Below, piece after piece: positions 8,414 to 17,041 of a stretch of 64,000 nucleotides of DNA. The stretch is from positions 1 through 64,000 of the forward strand of contig NZ_MAPV01000013.1 in the NCBI RefSeq assembly GCF_001700505.1, in the 5' to 3' direction. The notes below the pieces were generated by a model. The model saw only the letters and a list, made by a program, of their open reading frames with translations. It had not been told where the DNA came from and ran no database searches. How positions within the stretch are numbered: the first letter of the stretch is position 1; each line of letters opens with the position of its first letter. The translations under genes were made by a program, and so were the position numbers. The stretch comes from Streptomyces mutomycini (GTDB lineage: Bacteria; Actinomycetota; Actinomycetes; Streptomycetales; Streptomycetaceae).

Positions 8414-9547
8414 ATGACGGCATTCTCCCTCGATCCCGCTCGAACCGCCTGGTGCGACGAGCTGTACGTCCTCGCCCGCGACGAGCTCCGCCCCCTCGCG
8501 GAGAAGGGCGAGCCCGGCCACGTCAACCGCCCGCTCGTCGCCGCCCTCGGCGGGCTGGGGCTCCTGGACCGGCTCTTCGGCTCGGGCGCGCTCGATCTCT
8601 GCCTGCTGCGCGAATCGCTGGCGCGTGGCTGCACCGAGGCGGAGACCGCACTCGCCCTCCAGGGGCTCGGCGCCGGTCCGGTGCGCCGGGCCGGCACCGA
8701 GGCCCAGCGCGCGCGCTGGCTCCCCGAGGTGCGTGCGGGGCGCGCGGTCGCCGCCTTCGCGCTCAGTGAACCGGGCGCCGGATCCGACGCGGCGGCGCTC
8801 GCCCTCGCGGCACGGCCCGCGCCGGGCGGGAACGGCTGGCGGCTCACCGGCGGGAAGTGCTGGATCTCCAACGCCCCCGAAGCCGACTTCTACACCGTCT
8901 TCGCCCGGACGGGTGAAGACGCAGGAGCCCGTGGCGTCACCGCGTTCCTCGTCCCCGCCGACCGCCCGGGGCTCACCGGAACGGCCCTGGACATGCTCTC
9001 CCCGCACCCCGTCGGAGCGCTGGACTTCGACGAGGTGCCGGTGACCGCCGAGGACGTGCTCGGCGAACCCGGCCGGGGGTTCCGGGTCGCCATGGACACC
9101 CTGAACCTCTTCCGCCCCAGCGTCGGGGCGTTCGCCGTCGGCATGGCACGCGCCGCGCTCGAAGCCACCCTGGAACACACCGCGCACCGCACCGCCTTCG
9201 GGGCACCGCTCAAGGACCTGCAGGCCGTCTCGCACCAGGTGGCCGAGATGGCCACCCGCACCGAGGCCGCCCGGCTCCTGGTGTACTCGGCCGCCGCCGC
9301 CCACGACGCGGGTGAGCCGGGCGTGCCCCGGCGCGCCGCCATGGCCAAGCTGTACGCCACCGAGACCGCGCAGTACGTCGTCGACGCCGCCGTCCAGTTG
9401 CACGGCGCCCGCGCCCTGCAACGGGGCCATCTGCTGGAGCACCTCTACCGGGAGGTCCGCGCGCCCCGGATCTACGAGGGCGCCACCGAGGTACAGCGCA
9501 CCATCATCGCCAAGGAGCTGTACGCGACACAGGAGACGCACGCATGA
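8414..9547 (+). CDS. Acyl-CoA dehydrogenase
   Basis: A 377-residue flavoprotein predicted to oxidise a CoA thioester at the alpha-beta position and pass electrons to ETF. AFALSEPGAGSDAAAL (about residue 115) is the conserved FAD/substrate loop and GGKCWISNAPEADFYTVFART follows it. The C-terminal IYEGATEVQRTIIAKELY carries the Glu at the position of the catalytic base of medium-chain dehydrogenases. The ATG at 8414 follows GAGAGGCGCCGGT; a longer frame would run through the divergent promoter and was not used. The stop overlaps the RidA start by 4 nt, so the two genes are translationally coupled. Dehydrogenases of this class occur in the Azoarcus 2-aminobenzoyl-CoA clusters. Confidence 0.9.
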   Translation: MTAFSLDPARTAWCDELYVLARDELRPLAEKGEPGHVNRPLVAALGGLGLLDRLFGSGALDLCLLRESLARGCTEAETALALQGLGAGPVRRAGTEAQRARWLPEVRAGRAVAAFALSEPGAGSDAAALALAARPAPGGNGWRLTGGKCWISNAPEADFYTVFARTGEDAGARGVTAFLVPADRPGLTGTALDMLSPHPVGALDFDEVPVTAEDVLGEPGRGFRVAMDTLNLFRPSVGAFAVGMARAALEATLEHTAHRTAFGAPLKDLQAVSHQVAEMATRTEAARLLVYSAAAAHDAGEPGVPRRAAMAKLYATETAQYVVDAAVQLHGARALQRGHLLEHLYREVRAPRIYEGATEVQRTIIAKELYATQETHA

Positions 9548-9945
9548 ATCCGATCACCCGGATCAACCCCGCCGAACTCGCCCCGCCCACCGGCTTCTCG
9601 CACGCCGTCACGGCCGTCGGCGGCCGGCTGGTCTTCCTGGCCGGCCAGACCGCGCTGGACGGCGACGGCAAGGTCGTCGGCGACACGCTGCCGGAGCAGT
9701 TCGAGACGGCCCTGGTGAATCTGCTCACCGCTCTGCGTGCGGCGGGCGGCGCCCCGACGGCCCTGGCCAGGGTCACCGTGTACGCCACCGATATGGCCGA
9801 CTACCGTGCTCACGCCTCCGAACTGGGCACGATCTGGCGGAGGCTGGCGGGACGTGAGTACCCGGCCATGGCCGTCATCGGGACGGTCAGGCTCTGGGAC
9901 GAGCAGGCCAAGGTCGAGCTGGACGGCATCGCCGTCCTGGACTGA
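9544..9945 (+). CDS. RidA/YjgF-family imine or enamine deaminase
   Basis: A 133-residue RidA-fold protein; the family forms trimers that hydrolyse reactive enamines and imines to carbonyl compounds and ammonia. LVFLAGQTALDGDGKVVG (about residues 33-50) and ALARVTVYATDMADY are typical core strands and helix. The C-terminal LWDEQAKVELDGIAVLD replaces the more usual Arg/Glu-rich end of canonical RidA, so it is a divergent subgroup. ATGA overlap with the dehydrogenase shows they work together. In a pathway from an amino-substituted aromatic ring, such a protein would remove the amino group as ammonia, which supports anthranilate as substrate; that is inference. Confidence 0.85.
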   Translation: MNPITRINPAELAPPTGFSHAVTAVGGRLVFLAGQTALDGDGKVVGDTLPEQFETALVNLLTALRAAGGAPTALARVTVYATDMADYRAHASELGTIWRRLAGREYPAMAVIGTVRLWDEQAKVELDGIAVLD

Positions 9946-9976
9946 CACGGGACACGGAGGAGCTGGACCGACACGG

Positions 9977-10020
9977 CACACGGAGGGGCGGTGCGGCCGG
10001 CCGCACCGCCCCTCCGTGTG
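9977..10020 (+). terminator. Perfect 44-bp palindrome, probable terminator
   Basis: Two 22-nt arms meet without a loop, from 9977-9998 and 9999-10020, and are perfectly complementary. The element lies 32 nt after the RidA stop. There is no T-run, as is common for streptomycete terminators. It could also act on antisense transcripts. Confidence 0.75.
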
Positions 10021-10548
10021 CGTACGCGGTGCGCGCCTCTGCCTGCCGAAGTGTCGGAGATGCCCGTCTGCCCGGGTAGCGGCGTGCACGCTCCGGAGCG
10101 AGGCTGAAGGAGTACGTACGCGTTCTGCCGCACGCGGGGAGGCGACGGCATGACCGGTGGGCCGGCCGCGCACATCGTGGACACGTCGCCCGACGGTGAG
10201 GGTTTCACGGTGTGCGACGAGCTGCGCGGCCACCCGCGCGTCGGCGAAGGCGTCCGTGGAATGCCCGACGAGCTTCCTGACCGGCCGCTGCATCTGCCCC
10301 TGACCGCCGACCGGGTGCTGCGGAGGGGAAGGGGGCACGGGGCGCACCTGCCGGAAAGTCCCCATGCCATGCCGTGTGACCGCGGGCGAACAGGGCAGGC
10401 GCCGTTCTGTGACCACAGCGGGACGAGTGCCGACCACGACCGCCGCGGACCGGAGCAGGCGGGCCGCGGGCCGCGCGGCGCGCCGGACGGGTGAACCGGG
10501 CAAGGCGATATATCACTATTCGGTGCCCTTTGTTCCGGAACACCCGTC
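10021..10548. other. Intergenic stretch, no confident gene
   Basis: This stretch separates the catabolic hairpin from the mrp operon. One open frame on the + strand, 10150-10494 (114 codons, starting MTGGPAAHIVDTSPDGEG), has coding-like codon use in its first half (DELRGHPRVGEGVRGMPDEL) but then turns into low-quality sequence and matches no family that I know. It may be a decayed gene. The last 50 nt before 10549 are A/T-richer (GATATATCACTATT at about 10506) and probably hold the mrp promoter. Confidence 0.4.
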
Positions 10549-13452
10549 GTGATCGTACTCGTCCTCTGCCATTTCGTACTCGCGGCATGCGCGGTGCCGC
10601 TGGTGCGACGGCTCGGCAGATTCGCCTTCGTCGTCCTCGCGCTGCCTCCTGCGGCCGCCACGGTGTGGGCGGTCACCGAGTGGAGCGGCACCGAGTCCGG
10701 CCGGGCGGTCACCTGGTCGTGGGAGTGGATCAGCACCTACGACGTGTCGGTCGCCCTGCGCCTGGACGCCCTCGCCGAGCTGATGGTGCTGCTCGCGGCC
10801 GGCGTGGGCATGCTCGTCCTGCTGTACTGCGCCTCCTACTTCACCGACGACTCGCCCAAGCTGGCTCCCTTCGCCGGGAACCTGCTGGCCTTCGCCGGTG
10901 CCATGCTCGCCCTCGTCCTCGCGGACGACCTGATCACCCTCTACGTGTTCTGGGAACTGACCACCGTCTTCTCCTACCTGCTGATCGGGCACGGCAGCGA
11001 ACTCAAGAAGAACCGGCGCTCCGCGCTCCAGGCGCTCACGGTCACCACACTCGGCGGCCTCGCCATGCTGGTCGGCTTCCTGATCCTCGGTGAGGCGGCG
11101 GGCACCTACCGGATCTCCGCGATCGTCGCCGATCCGCCGCATCAGACCCTCGCCGTGTCCGTGGCCGTCGTCCTCGTGCTGTGCGGGGCCCTGTCCAAGT
11201 CGGCGATCTGGCCCTTCAGCCTCTGGCTGCCGAACGCCATGGCCGCGCCCACCCCCGTCAGCGCCTACCTGCACGCCGCGGCCATGGTCAAGGCCGGTGT
11301 CTACCTGGTGGCGCGGCTCGCTCCCGCCTTCGCCGACGTCCCGGTCTGGCGGCCGGTCGTCCTGGTGCTGGGGGGAGCGACCATGCTCCTCGGGGGCTGG
11401 CGGGCCCTGCGGCTGAACGACCTGAAGCTCGTGCTCGCCTACGGCACCGTCAGCCAGCTCGGCTTCCTCACCGTCCTCGCCGGGGCGGGCAACCGGAACG
11501 CCGCGCTCGCCGCCGTGGCGATGATCCTGGCGCACGCCCTGTTCAAGGCCGCGCTGTTCCTCGTCACCGGCATCGTGGACCACGCGGCCGGGACCCGCGA
11601 TCTGCGCAAGCTCTCCGGCCTCGCCCGCAGCATGCCGTACGTCTGCACGTTCGCGGTGCTCGCCGCGGGGTCCATGGCGGCCCTGCCGCCGTTCCTCGGG
11701 TTCGCCGCGAAAGAGGCGGCCCTCGACGCGTTGCTGCACGGCGACACCGCCGACCGCTGGGTACTGGCCGTCATCGTCGCCGGCTCGGTGCTGACCGTGG
11801 CCTACACCCTCCGCTTCGTATGGGGGGCGTTCGCCCGCAAGCCCGGTGTCGCCGACACCCCAGTCCACCGCGTCGGCGCCGCCCTTCTGGCCCCGCCCGC
11901 CGTGCTCGCCGTCGCCGGACTCGTGCTCGGTCCCGGCGTCGGATGGACGGACCGTCTCTTCGCCGCCTACGCCGACGTCTATCCGGCTCCCGCACACCCC
12001 TACCACCTCGCGCTGTGGCACGGCTTCGGCCTCGTCCTGCTGCTGTCCGCCCTGACGTGGGCCGGGGGTGCGGTGCTCTTCGCGTGGCGGTCGGCGGTCG
12101 CCCGCTTCTCCCGCCGCGCCGCCTGGCCGACCGCCGACAGTGTGTTCGGGCACCTGCTGCTCGGCCTGGAACGTGTAGCCCTCCAGGTCACCGGATTCGT
12201 CCAGCGCGGTTCCCTGCCCGGCTACCTGGCCATCACCCTGATGGTGATGCTGGCCGGCCAGCTGGCGGTCCTCTTCACGGACCGCCCCTGGGAAGGAGCG
12301 GTCGCCCCCCGGGCGTGGGACACCCCGCTCCAGGGGGCGGTGGCCCTGCTGACCTGTGCGGCCGCGCTCTCCTGTCTGACCGTCAGCCGCCGGATGAAGG
12401 CCGTCGTCCTCGCAGGACTGACGGGTTACGGTGCCGCGCTGCTCTTCGTCGTGCAGGGCGCGCCCGACCTGGCGCTCACTCAGTTCTGCGTCGAGACGGT
12501 GTCGATGATCGTGTTCGTGCTGGTCCTGCGCAGGATGCCGGTGCGTTTCGAGGAGTCCATCGGCACATGGCGGCGGGCGCTGCGGATCCCGGTGGCGCTC
12601 GTCGCCGCGGCGACGGTCGGCGTGGCCGTCTGGGTGGCGGGCGCCGCACGCGTGGCCGAGCCCGCGGGCACCCCGATGGTCGAGGAGGTCGCGCACCACG
12701 GCCTCAAGGACGTGGTGGCCACCATCCTGGTCGATCTGCGGGCCTGGGACACGATGGGGGAGTCGGCCGTGCTCGCGGCGGCGGCGATCGGGGTGACCAG
12801 CCTCATCTATCTGCACCGCAGGAGCGAGACCTCCATGAACAGGGAGGAGCTGCGGGGGGAGACCGCCTGGACGCTGTCGGGCGGACGGCTGGCCGGACTT
12901 CCGCAGGGTGACGACACGGCGCCCGAACGCGACTGGCTGGCCGCCGGATCCACCCTCGCCCCCGAACACCGGTCCGTCGTCTTCGAGGTGGTGGGCCGAC
13001 TGGTCTTCCACCCCATCCTGGTGCTCTCCCTGTACCTGCTGTTCTGCGCGGAGAACATGCCGGGCGGCGGCTTCGTGGCCGGACTCGTGGCGGGACTCGG
13101 CCTCATCACCCGCTACCTGGCGGGCGGCAGGTTCGAACTCGCCGAGGCCGCGCCGCTGCAGCCGGGCCTCTTCACCGGGCTCGGACTGTTCCTGTCCACC
13201 GCGGTCGCCCTTGGCGGACTCACGGAGGGGACGGTGCTGCACGCCTGGACCCACTACGGGCACCTGCCCCTGTTCGGTGACTACCACCTGAGCACATCGG
13301 TCCTCTTCGACTTCGGTGTCTACCTGCTGGTACTCGGTGTGGTCCTGGACATCGTGCGGGCCCTGGGTGCCAAGGTCGACCGGCAGATCGAGCGGGCGGC
13401 GGGCGCACTGACACCCGCGTCGGACGCCGGGACGGGGGACCCGAACCGATGA
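10549..13452 (+). CDS. mrpA: Mrp cation/proton antiporter subunit A (fused A-B type)
   Basis: A 967-residue multi-spanning subunit related to NuoL of complex I. The N-terminal two-thirds holds the proton-translocating antiporter domain, with FWELTTVFSYLLIGH and KSAIWPFSLWLPNAMAAPTPVSAYLHAAAMVKAG (about residues 220-253) carrying the conserved Lys and His. The C-terminal part from about residue 600 covers the MrpA-specific region, and residues after about 810 (VVFEVVGRLVFHPILVLSLYLLFCAENMPGGGFVAGL) match MrpB. This A-B fusion is the usual actinobacterial form and explains the absence of a separate mrpB. The start is GTG at 10549. The gene heads six overlapping cistrons and acts in the cytoplasmic membrane for Na+ or K+ efflux and pH homeostasis. 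Confidence 0.95.
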   Translation: MIVLVLCHFVLAACAVPLVRRLGRFAFVVLALPPAAATVWAVTEWSGTESGRAVTWSWEWISTYDVSVALRLDALAELMVLLAAGVGMLVLLYCASYFTDDSPKLAPFAGNLLAFAGAMLALVLADDLITLYVFWELTTVFSYLLIGHGSELKKNRRSALQALTVTTLGGLAMLVGFLILGEAAGTYRISAIVADPPHQTLAVSVAVVLVLCGALSKSAIWPFSLWLPNAMAAPTPVSAYLHAAAMVKAGVYLVARLAPAFADVPVWRPVVLVLGGATMLLGGWRALRLNDLKLVLAYGTVSQLGFLTVLAGAGNRNAALAAVAMILAHALFKAALFLVTGIVDHAAGTRDLRKLSGLARSMPYVCTFAVLAAGSMAALPPFLGFAAKEAALDALLHGDTADRWVLAVIVAGSVLTVAYTLRFVWGAFARKPGVADTPVHRVGAALLAPPAVLAVAGLVLGPGVGWTDRLFAAYADVYPAPAHPYHLALWHGFGLVLLLSALTWAGGAVLFAWRSAVARFSRRAAWPTADSVFGHLLLGLERVALQVTGFVQRGSLPGYLAITLMVMLAGQLAVLFTDRPWEGAVAPRAWDTPLQGAVALLTCAAALSCLTVSRRMKAVVLAGLTGYGAALLFVVQGAPDLALTQFCVETVSMIVFVLVLRRMPVRFEESIGTWRRALRIPVALVAAATVGVAVWVAGAARVAEPAGTPMVEEVAHHGLKDVVATILVDLRAWDTMGESAVLAAAAIGVTSLIYLHRRSETSMNREELRGETAWTLSGGRLAGLPQGDDTAPERDWLAAGSTLAPEHRSVVFEVVGRLVFHPILVLSLYLLFCAENMPGGGFVAGLVAGLGLITRYLAGGRFELAEAAPLQPGLFTGLGLFLSTAVALGGLTEGTVLHAWTHYGHLPLFGDYHLSTSVLFDFGVYLLVLGVVLDIVRALGAKVDRQIERAAGALTPASDAGTGDPNR

Positions 13453-14042
13453 CCATGAGCTTCTCGCTCCTCGCCACGGCCGTCGTCCTGTGTGCCGTCG
13501 GCGGCATCCTCATGCTCACCCGGCCGCTCACCCGCATCCTGCTCGGCGCCGTGATCACGGGCAACGGCATCAACCTGCTGGTGCTCTCGGCCACCGGGCC
13601 GGCCGGCGCGGCACCCCTGCTCTACGGCGTACCGCTGCGCCGGATCACCGACCCCCTGCCCCAGGCCATCGCCCTCACCGCCATCGTCATCACGCTCGCC
13701 ACCACCGCCTTCCTGCTCGCCATGGCCTATCGCAGCTACCAGCTGACCGGCACGGACGAGGTCCACGACGACCTGGAGGACCGGCGGATCTTCCTGCGCG
13801 CGGAGGTGCTGGGGCAGCGTGCCGAACTCCGCGAGGAGTACCGGGCGGAGTCCGGCCGTACGCGCGGCGAGCGCGCCCGATACCGCGCGGAGCACCGCCG
13901 GCTGCGGGCCCGCCTGCGTGCCGACCGGGCCCTGCAGGCCCGGGGCCGGGACGCAGGCGGTGACCTGTGGCACGACGTGCTCGGAGCCGACCCGGAGGAC
14001 TACGTGAACGACAAGGACGCCGACCGAGGAGCCACCGGATGA
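13449..14042 (+). CDS. mrpC: Mrp antiporter subunit C with long charged C-terminus
   Basis: A NuoK-like small subunit. Residues 1 to about 105 form three membrane helices with GAVITGNGINLLVLSATG and PLPQAIALTAIVITLATTAFLLAMAYRSY, both diagnostic of MrpC. The protein is 197 residues, whereas typical MrpC is close to 115. The extra 85 or so residues (from DDLEDRRIFLRAEVLGQ) are hydrophilic, Arg/Glu-rich and likely helical, with a tail rich in Asp. This extension probably lies in the cytoplasm. ATGA overlaps link the gene to mrpA upstream and mrpD downstream, so it is translated as part of the operon. Confidence 0.92.
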   Translation: MTMSFSLLATAVVLCAVGGILMLTRPLTRILLGAVITGNGINLLVLSATGPAGAAPLLYGVPLRRITDPLPQAIALTAIVITLATTAFLLAMAYRSYQLTGTDEVHDDLEDRRIFLRAEVLGQRAELREEYRAESGRTRGERARYRAEHRRLRARLRADRALQARGRDAGGDLWHDVLGADPEDYVNDKDADRGATG

Positions 14043-15688
14043 ACGCGCTCGTTCCGCTGCCTGTCCTGCTGCCGCTCTGCGCCACCGGGCTGAGCCTCGC
14101 CTTCGGTACCAGGCTGGCCCGCTTCCAGCGCTTCATCAGCGTCGCCGTGCTCAGCGCCGTCCTCTGCCTCTCGGTGGCCCTGATGATCGCCGCCGACCGG
14201 CAGGGACCGCTCTCCGTCGACCTCGGCGACTACGCCCCTCCGCTCGGCATCACCCTGGTCGCCGACCGGCTGTCCGGGCTGATGCTGACCGTCTCCTCGG
14301 CGGTCACCCTCGCCGTCCTGGTCTACTCGCTCGGCCAGGGCATGGCGGACCGGGACAAGGAGACCCCCGTCGCCGTCTTCCACCCCGCCTACCTCATCCT
14401 GGTCGCCGGGGTCTCCCTCACCTTCGTCGCGGGTGACCTCGTCAACCTCTACGTCGGCTTCGAGATCATGCTGGTCGCCAGTTTCGTCCTGCTCACGCTG
14501 GGCGGAACCGGCCCCCGGATCCGCGCGGGCTCCACGTACGTGATCATCTCGCTGTTCTCCTCGATGCTGTTCCTCACGGCGATCGCGATGACCTACGCCG
14601 CCGCCGGCACGGTCAACTTCGCCCAGCTGGCCGTCCGGCTGCCCGATCTCCCCCTCGGTGTGCAGACCCTGGTGCAGGCCATGCTGCTCACCGTCTTCGC
14701 CATCAAGGCAGCCGTCTTCCCCCTCGCCGCCTGGCTCCCCGACTCCTACCCGACCGCGCCCGCGCCCGTCACCGCCGTGTTCGCGGGCCTGCTGACGAAG
14801 GTCGGCATCTACTGCATGCTGCGGGTGGAGACCCTGCTCTTCCCCGGGAACCGGCTCGGTGACCTGCTGATGGCCGTCGCCCTCGCCTCGATGACCGTGG
14901 GCATCCTCGGGGCGGTCGCCCAGACCGACCTGAAGCGCCTGTTCTCCTTCACCCTCATCAGCCACATCGGCTACATGGTCTTCGGTATCGGCCTAGCCAC
15001 CCGTGAAGCGTACGGCGGCGCGATCTTCTACGTGGCCCACCACATCACCGTCCAGACCACCCTCTTCCTCGTCGCGGGACTCATCGAACGCCGGGGCGGG
15101 ACCAACGAACTCACCCGGCTCGGCGGACTGGCCAGGGCGGCCCCGCTGCTCGCGGTCCTCTTCTTCGTCCCCGCGATGAACTTCGCCGGGATCCCACCCC
15201 TGTCCGGCTTCATCGGGAAGCTCGGACTCATGCGGGCCGGCGTCGCGGACGGCGGTGTCTGGGCATGGGTCCTCGTCGCCGGCGCGACCGTGACGAGCCT
15301 GCTCACCCTGTACGTGATGGCCAAGATCTGGAATCTGGCCTTCTGGCGGGCCGAACCACCGGGCCAGGCCGCCTACGGCACCGTCCTGGAGGCCGCCGAC
15401 GACAGCGACGACGACGATCCCGACCTCGGGCCCGACCGCATCCCCGGCACGGGCGACGAGGGGGTGGGACCGGCGCCGGCCGGCCAGGCCGTGGCCGCCA
15501 CCCTCCAGGGGCGGGCCGTCACCACCACGATCCGCCCGCCCCGCGCCATGACCGCCGCCACCGCGGGCGCCGTCCTGCTCGGCCTCGCCTTCACCGTCCT
15601 GGCCGGTCCGCTGACGGCCTTCACCGACCGCTCGGCAGCCGAACTCATCGCGCGCCGGCCCTATGTGGAGGAGGTGCTCGGCCGGTGA
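14039..15688 (+). CDS. mrpD: Mrp antiporter subunit D
   Basis: A 549-residue NuoM/N-like antiporter subunit with about fourteen membrane segments. YVGFEIMLVASFVLLTLGG carries the conserved Glu in helix 5, and KAAVFPLAAWLPDSYPTAPAPVTAVFAGLLTKVG carries the Lys and loop of the proton channel. A hydrophilic insert of about 45 residues follows FWRAEPPG (from about residue 440). It contains an acidic run DDSDDDDPDLGPD before the final membrane helix; such an insert is larger than in Bacillus MrpD. The ATG at 14039 overlaps the mrpC stop. The GTGA overlap at its end couples it to mrpE. Confidence 0.94.
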   Translation: MNALVPLPVLLPLCATGLSLAFGTRLARFQRFISVAVLSAVLCLSVALMIAADRQGPLSVDLGDYAPPLGITLVADRLSGLMLTVSSAVTLAVLVYSLGQGMADRDKETPVAVFHPAYLILVAGVSLTFVAGDLVNLYVGFEIMLVASFVLLTLGGTGPRIRAGSTYVIISLFSSMLFLTAIAMTYAAAGTVNFAQLAVRLPDLPLGVQTLVQAMLLTVFAIKAAVFPLAAWLPDSYPTAPAPVTAVFAGLLTKVGIYCMLRVETLLFPGNRLGDLLMAVALASMTVGILGAVAQTDLKRLFSFTLISHIGYMVFGIGLATREAYGGAIFYVAHHITVQTTLFLVAGLIERRGGTNELTRLGGLARAAPLLAVLFFVPAMNFAGIPPLSGFIGKLGLMRAGVADGGVWAWVLVAGATVTSLLTLYVMAKIWNLAFWRAEPPGQAAYGTVLEAADDSDDDDPDLGPDRIPGTGDEGVGPAPAGQAVAATLQGRAVTTTIRPPRAMTAATAGAVLLGLAFTVLAGPLTAFTDRSAAELIARRPYVEEVLGR

Positions 15689-16317
15689 GGCGCCTGATCA
15701 CCCTGTCGTACCGGAACCCCGACCTGCCGCCTTTCAGCGTAGAGTTCGCCGGCCGCAGGCGCCGCGTGCTCGACCTCCCGCTGATCGCCTGGCTCACCCT
15801 GATCTGGGTCCTGCTGTGGTCCACCCTGACCTGGGCCAACGTCGTCACCGGTGCGGTCGTCGCGGTCGCGGTCTGCCTCGCGTTCCCGCTGCCGCAGGTC
15901 GATCTGGGGCTGCGGCTGCATCCGTGGGGCATGGTGCGGCTCGCCGCCTATCTGCTCTACGACATGTACACCTCGGGGGTGAAGGTCACCCGGCAGATCT
16001 TCGCCGACCGTCCGCACCGGCCCGCCGTCATCGGCGTACCCCTGCGCTGCCGCAGCGACCTGATGCTCGCCGCGACGGCCGTCACCGTGTCCAACCTGCC
16101 GGGCGGGTCCGTCGTCGAGGTGCGCAGGGCCACGGCCACGCTCTTCCTGCACGTCCTGGACGCCGACCGGCCGGCGGAGCTGGAGCGGGCCCGGCGCTCC
16201 GTCTGGAGGCTGGAGGAGCTGACGGTCCGGGCCTTCGGTACGCCGGAGGAGATCGGACGGGTCTCCGGGCCGCCACCGCAGGTCGCCGGGTCCGACGTCG
16301 GAGAGGAGGAATCATGA
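15685..16317 (+). CDS. mrpE: Mrp antiporter subunit E
   Basis: A 210-residue subunit with two N-terminal membrane helices (LIAWLTLIWVLLWSTLTWANVVTGAVVAVAVCLAFPL) followed by the MrpE soluble domain, with YLLYDMYTSGVKVTRQIF and LAATAVTVSNLPGGSVVEV as family landmarks. The GTG at 15685 overlaps the mrpD stop as GTGA and yields a normal N-terminus; upstream extension of the frame would run into mrpD. The C-terminus is somewhat extended with a flexible Pro/Gly/Glu tail. MrpE is needed for assembly or stability of the Mrp complex rather than ion conduction. Confidence 0.92.
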   Translation: MRRLITLSYRNPDLPPFSVEFAGRRRRVLDLPLIAWLTLIWVLLWSTLTWANVVTGAVVAVAVCLAFPLPQVDLGLRLHPWGMVRLAAYLLYDMYTSGVKVTRQIFADRPHRPAVIGVPLRCRSDLMLAATAVTVSNLPGGSVVEVRRATATLFLHVLDADRPAELERARRSVWRLEELTVRAFGTPEEIGRVSGPPPQVAGSDVGEEES

Positions 16318-16637
16318 GCGGTCCCGAGACCGTCGACCGGGTGCTGATGACCGCGGCCGTGGTGTTCGTCGTCGTCGCTGGCGCGCTGCTGCTGTTCCGG
16401 ATCAGCCGCGGGCCCTCCATGCTGGACCGGGCCATCGCCCTCGATGTGTTCGCGGCCGTGGTCATCGCCGGCCTCGGCGCGAAGTCCGCGTTCGCGCGGG
16501 ACCCGTTCTACTTCCCGATCATGCTGGTGCTGGCGTTCCTCGGCTTCACCGGATCGGTGGGCATCGCCCGCTTCATCGCCGTACGCGACAAGCCGTTGCC
16601 ACGCCGGAAGCCCGCCGGCAAGGAGGAGAGCAAGTGA
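16314..16637 (+). CDS. mrpF: Mrp antiporter subunit F
   Basis: A 107-residue small membrane subunit with three helices. The block LLFRISRGPSMLDRAIALDVFAAVVIAGLG (about residues 24-53) is the MrpF signature, with the Arg-Gly-Pro and Asp residues conserved. FYFPIMLVLAFLGFTGSVGIARFI forms the last helix. The ATG at 16314 follows GAGAGGAGGAATC, a strong ribosome binding site, and overlaps the mrpE stop. The C-terminus is Lys/Arg-rich and faces the cytoplasm. Confidence 0.93.
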   Translation: MSGPETVDRVLMTAAVVFVVVAGALLLFRISRGPSMLDRAIALDVFAAVVIAGLGAKSAFARDPFYFPIMLVLAFLGFTGSVGIARFIAVRDKPLPRRKPAGKEESK

Positions 16638-17035
16638 ACGTCTGGCTGCAGATCACGGACACGGCCGGGGCCGTGCTGGTGTTCCTCGGTGCCGCGATCT
16701 GCCTCCTCGGGGTGGTCGGCATGGTGAAGCTGCCCGACGTCCTGTCGCGCAGTCACGCGGCGACCAAGCCGCAGACCCTCGGGCTGCTGCTGGTGCTGGC
16801 CGGGGTCGCGCTGCGGCTGCGCAGCGGGATGGACCTGGCAACGCTCGTCCTCATCGGTTTCTTCCAGCTGATGACAAGCCCGGTCGCGGCCCACCTGGTG
16901 GCGCGGTCGGCGTACCGGACGGGGCAGGTCGAGCGGGGGGAACTGCTCTTCGACGACCTGGACGCCCAGCTCAGCGAGCCGCGGCGCGAACCGGGTCCGG
17001 CCCGGGAGCCGGACACCGGGCCCGAGCGGGACTGA
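16634..17035 (+). CDS. mrpG: Mrp antiporter subunit G
   Basis: A 133-residue final subunit of the Mrp complex. ITDTAGAVLVFLGAAICLLGVVGMVKLPDVLSRSHAATKPQTLGLLL (residues 6-52) contains the family motif with the D-x-x-x-R-x-H-A-x-x-K-x-x-T pattern. Two further helices follow, then a hydrophilic tail. GTG at 16634 overlaps the mrpF stop and is preceded by AAGGAGGAG. It ends 7 nt before the convergent phosphatase gene, with no clear hairpin in between. Confidence 0.92.
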   Translation: MNVWLQITDTAGAVLVFLGAAICLLGVVGMVKLPDVLSRSHAATKPQTLGLLLVLAGVALRLRSGMDLATLVLIGFFQLMTSPVAAHLVARSAYRTGQVERGELLFDDLDAQLSEPRREPGPAREPDTGPERD

Positions 17036-17041
17036 GGGCCC

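Noticed and set aside
10150-10494. Possible 114-aa gene before mrpA
   Set aside because: First half looks coding but the second half does not, no family match, and no ribosome binding site. Kept only as a note in the intergenic entry.
10516-13287. Minus-strand open frame of 923 codons over mrpA
   Set aside because: Antisense shadow of a clearly identified membrane subunit; composition is hydrophilic low complexity.
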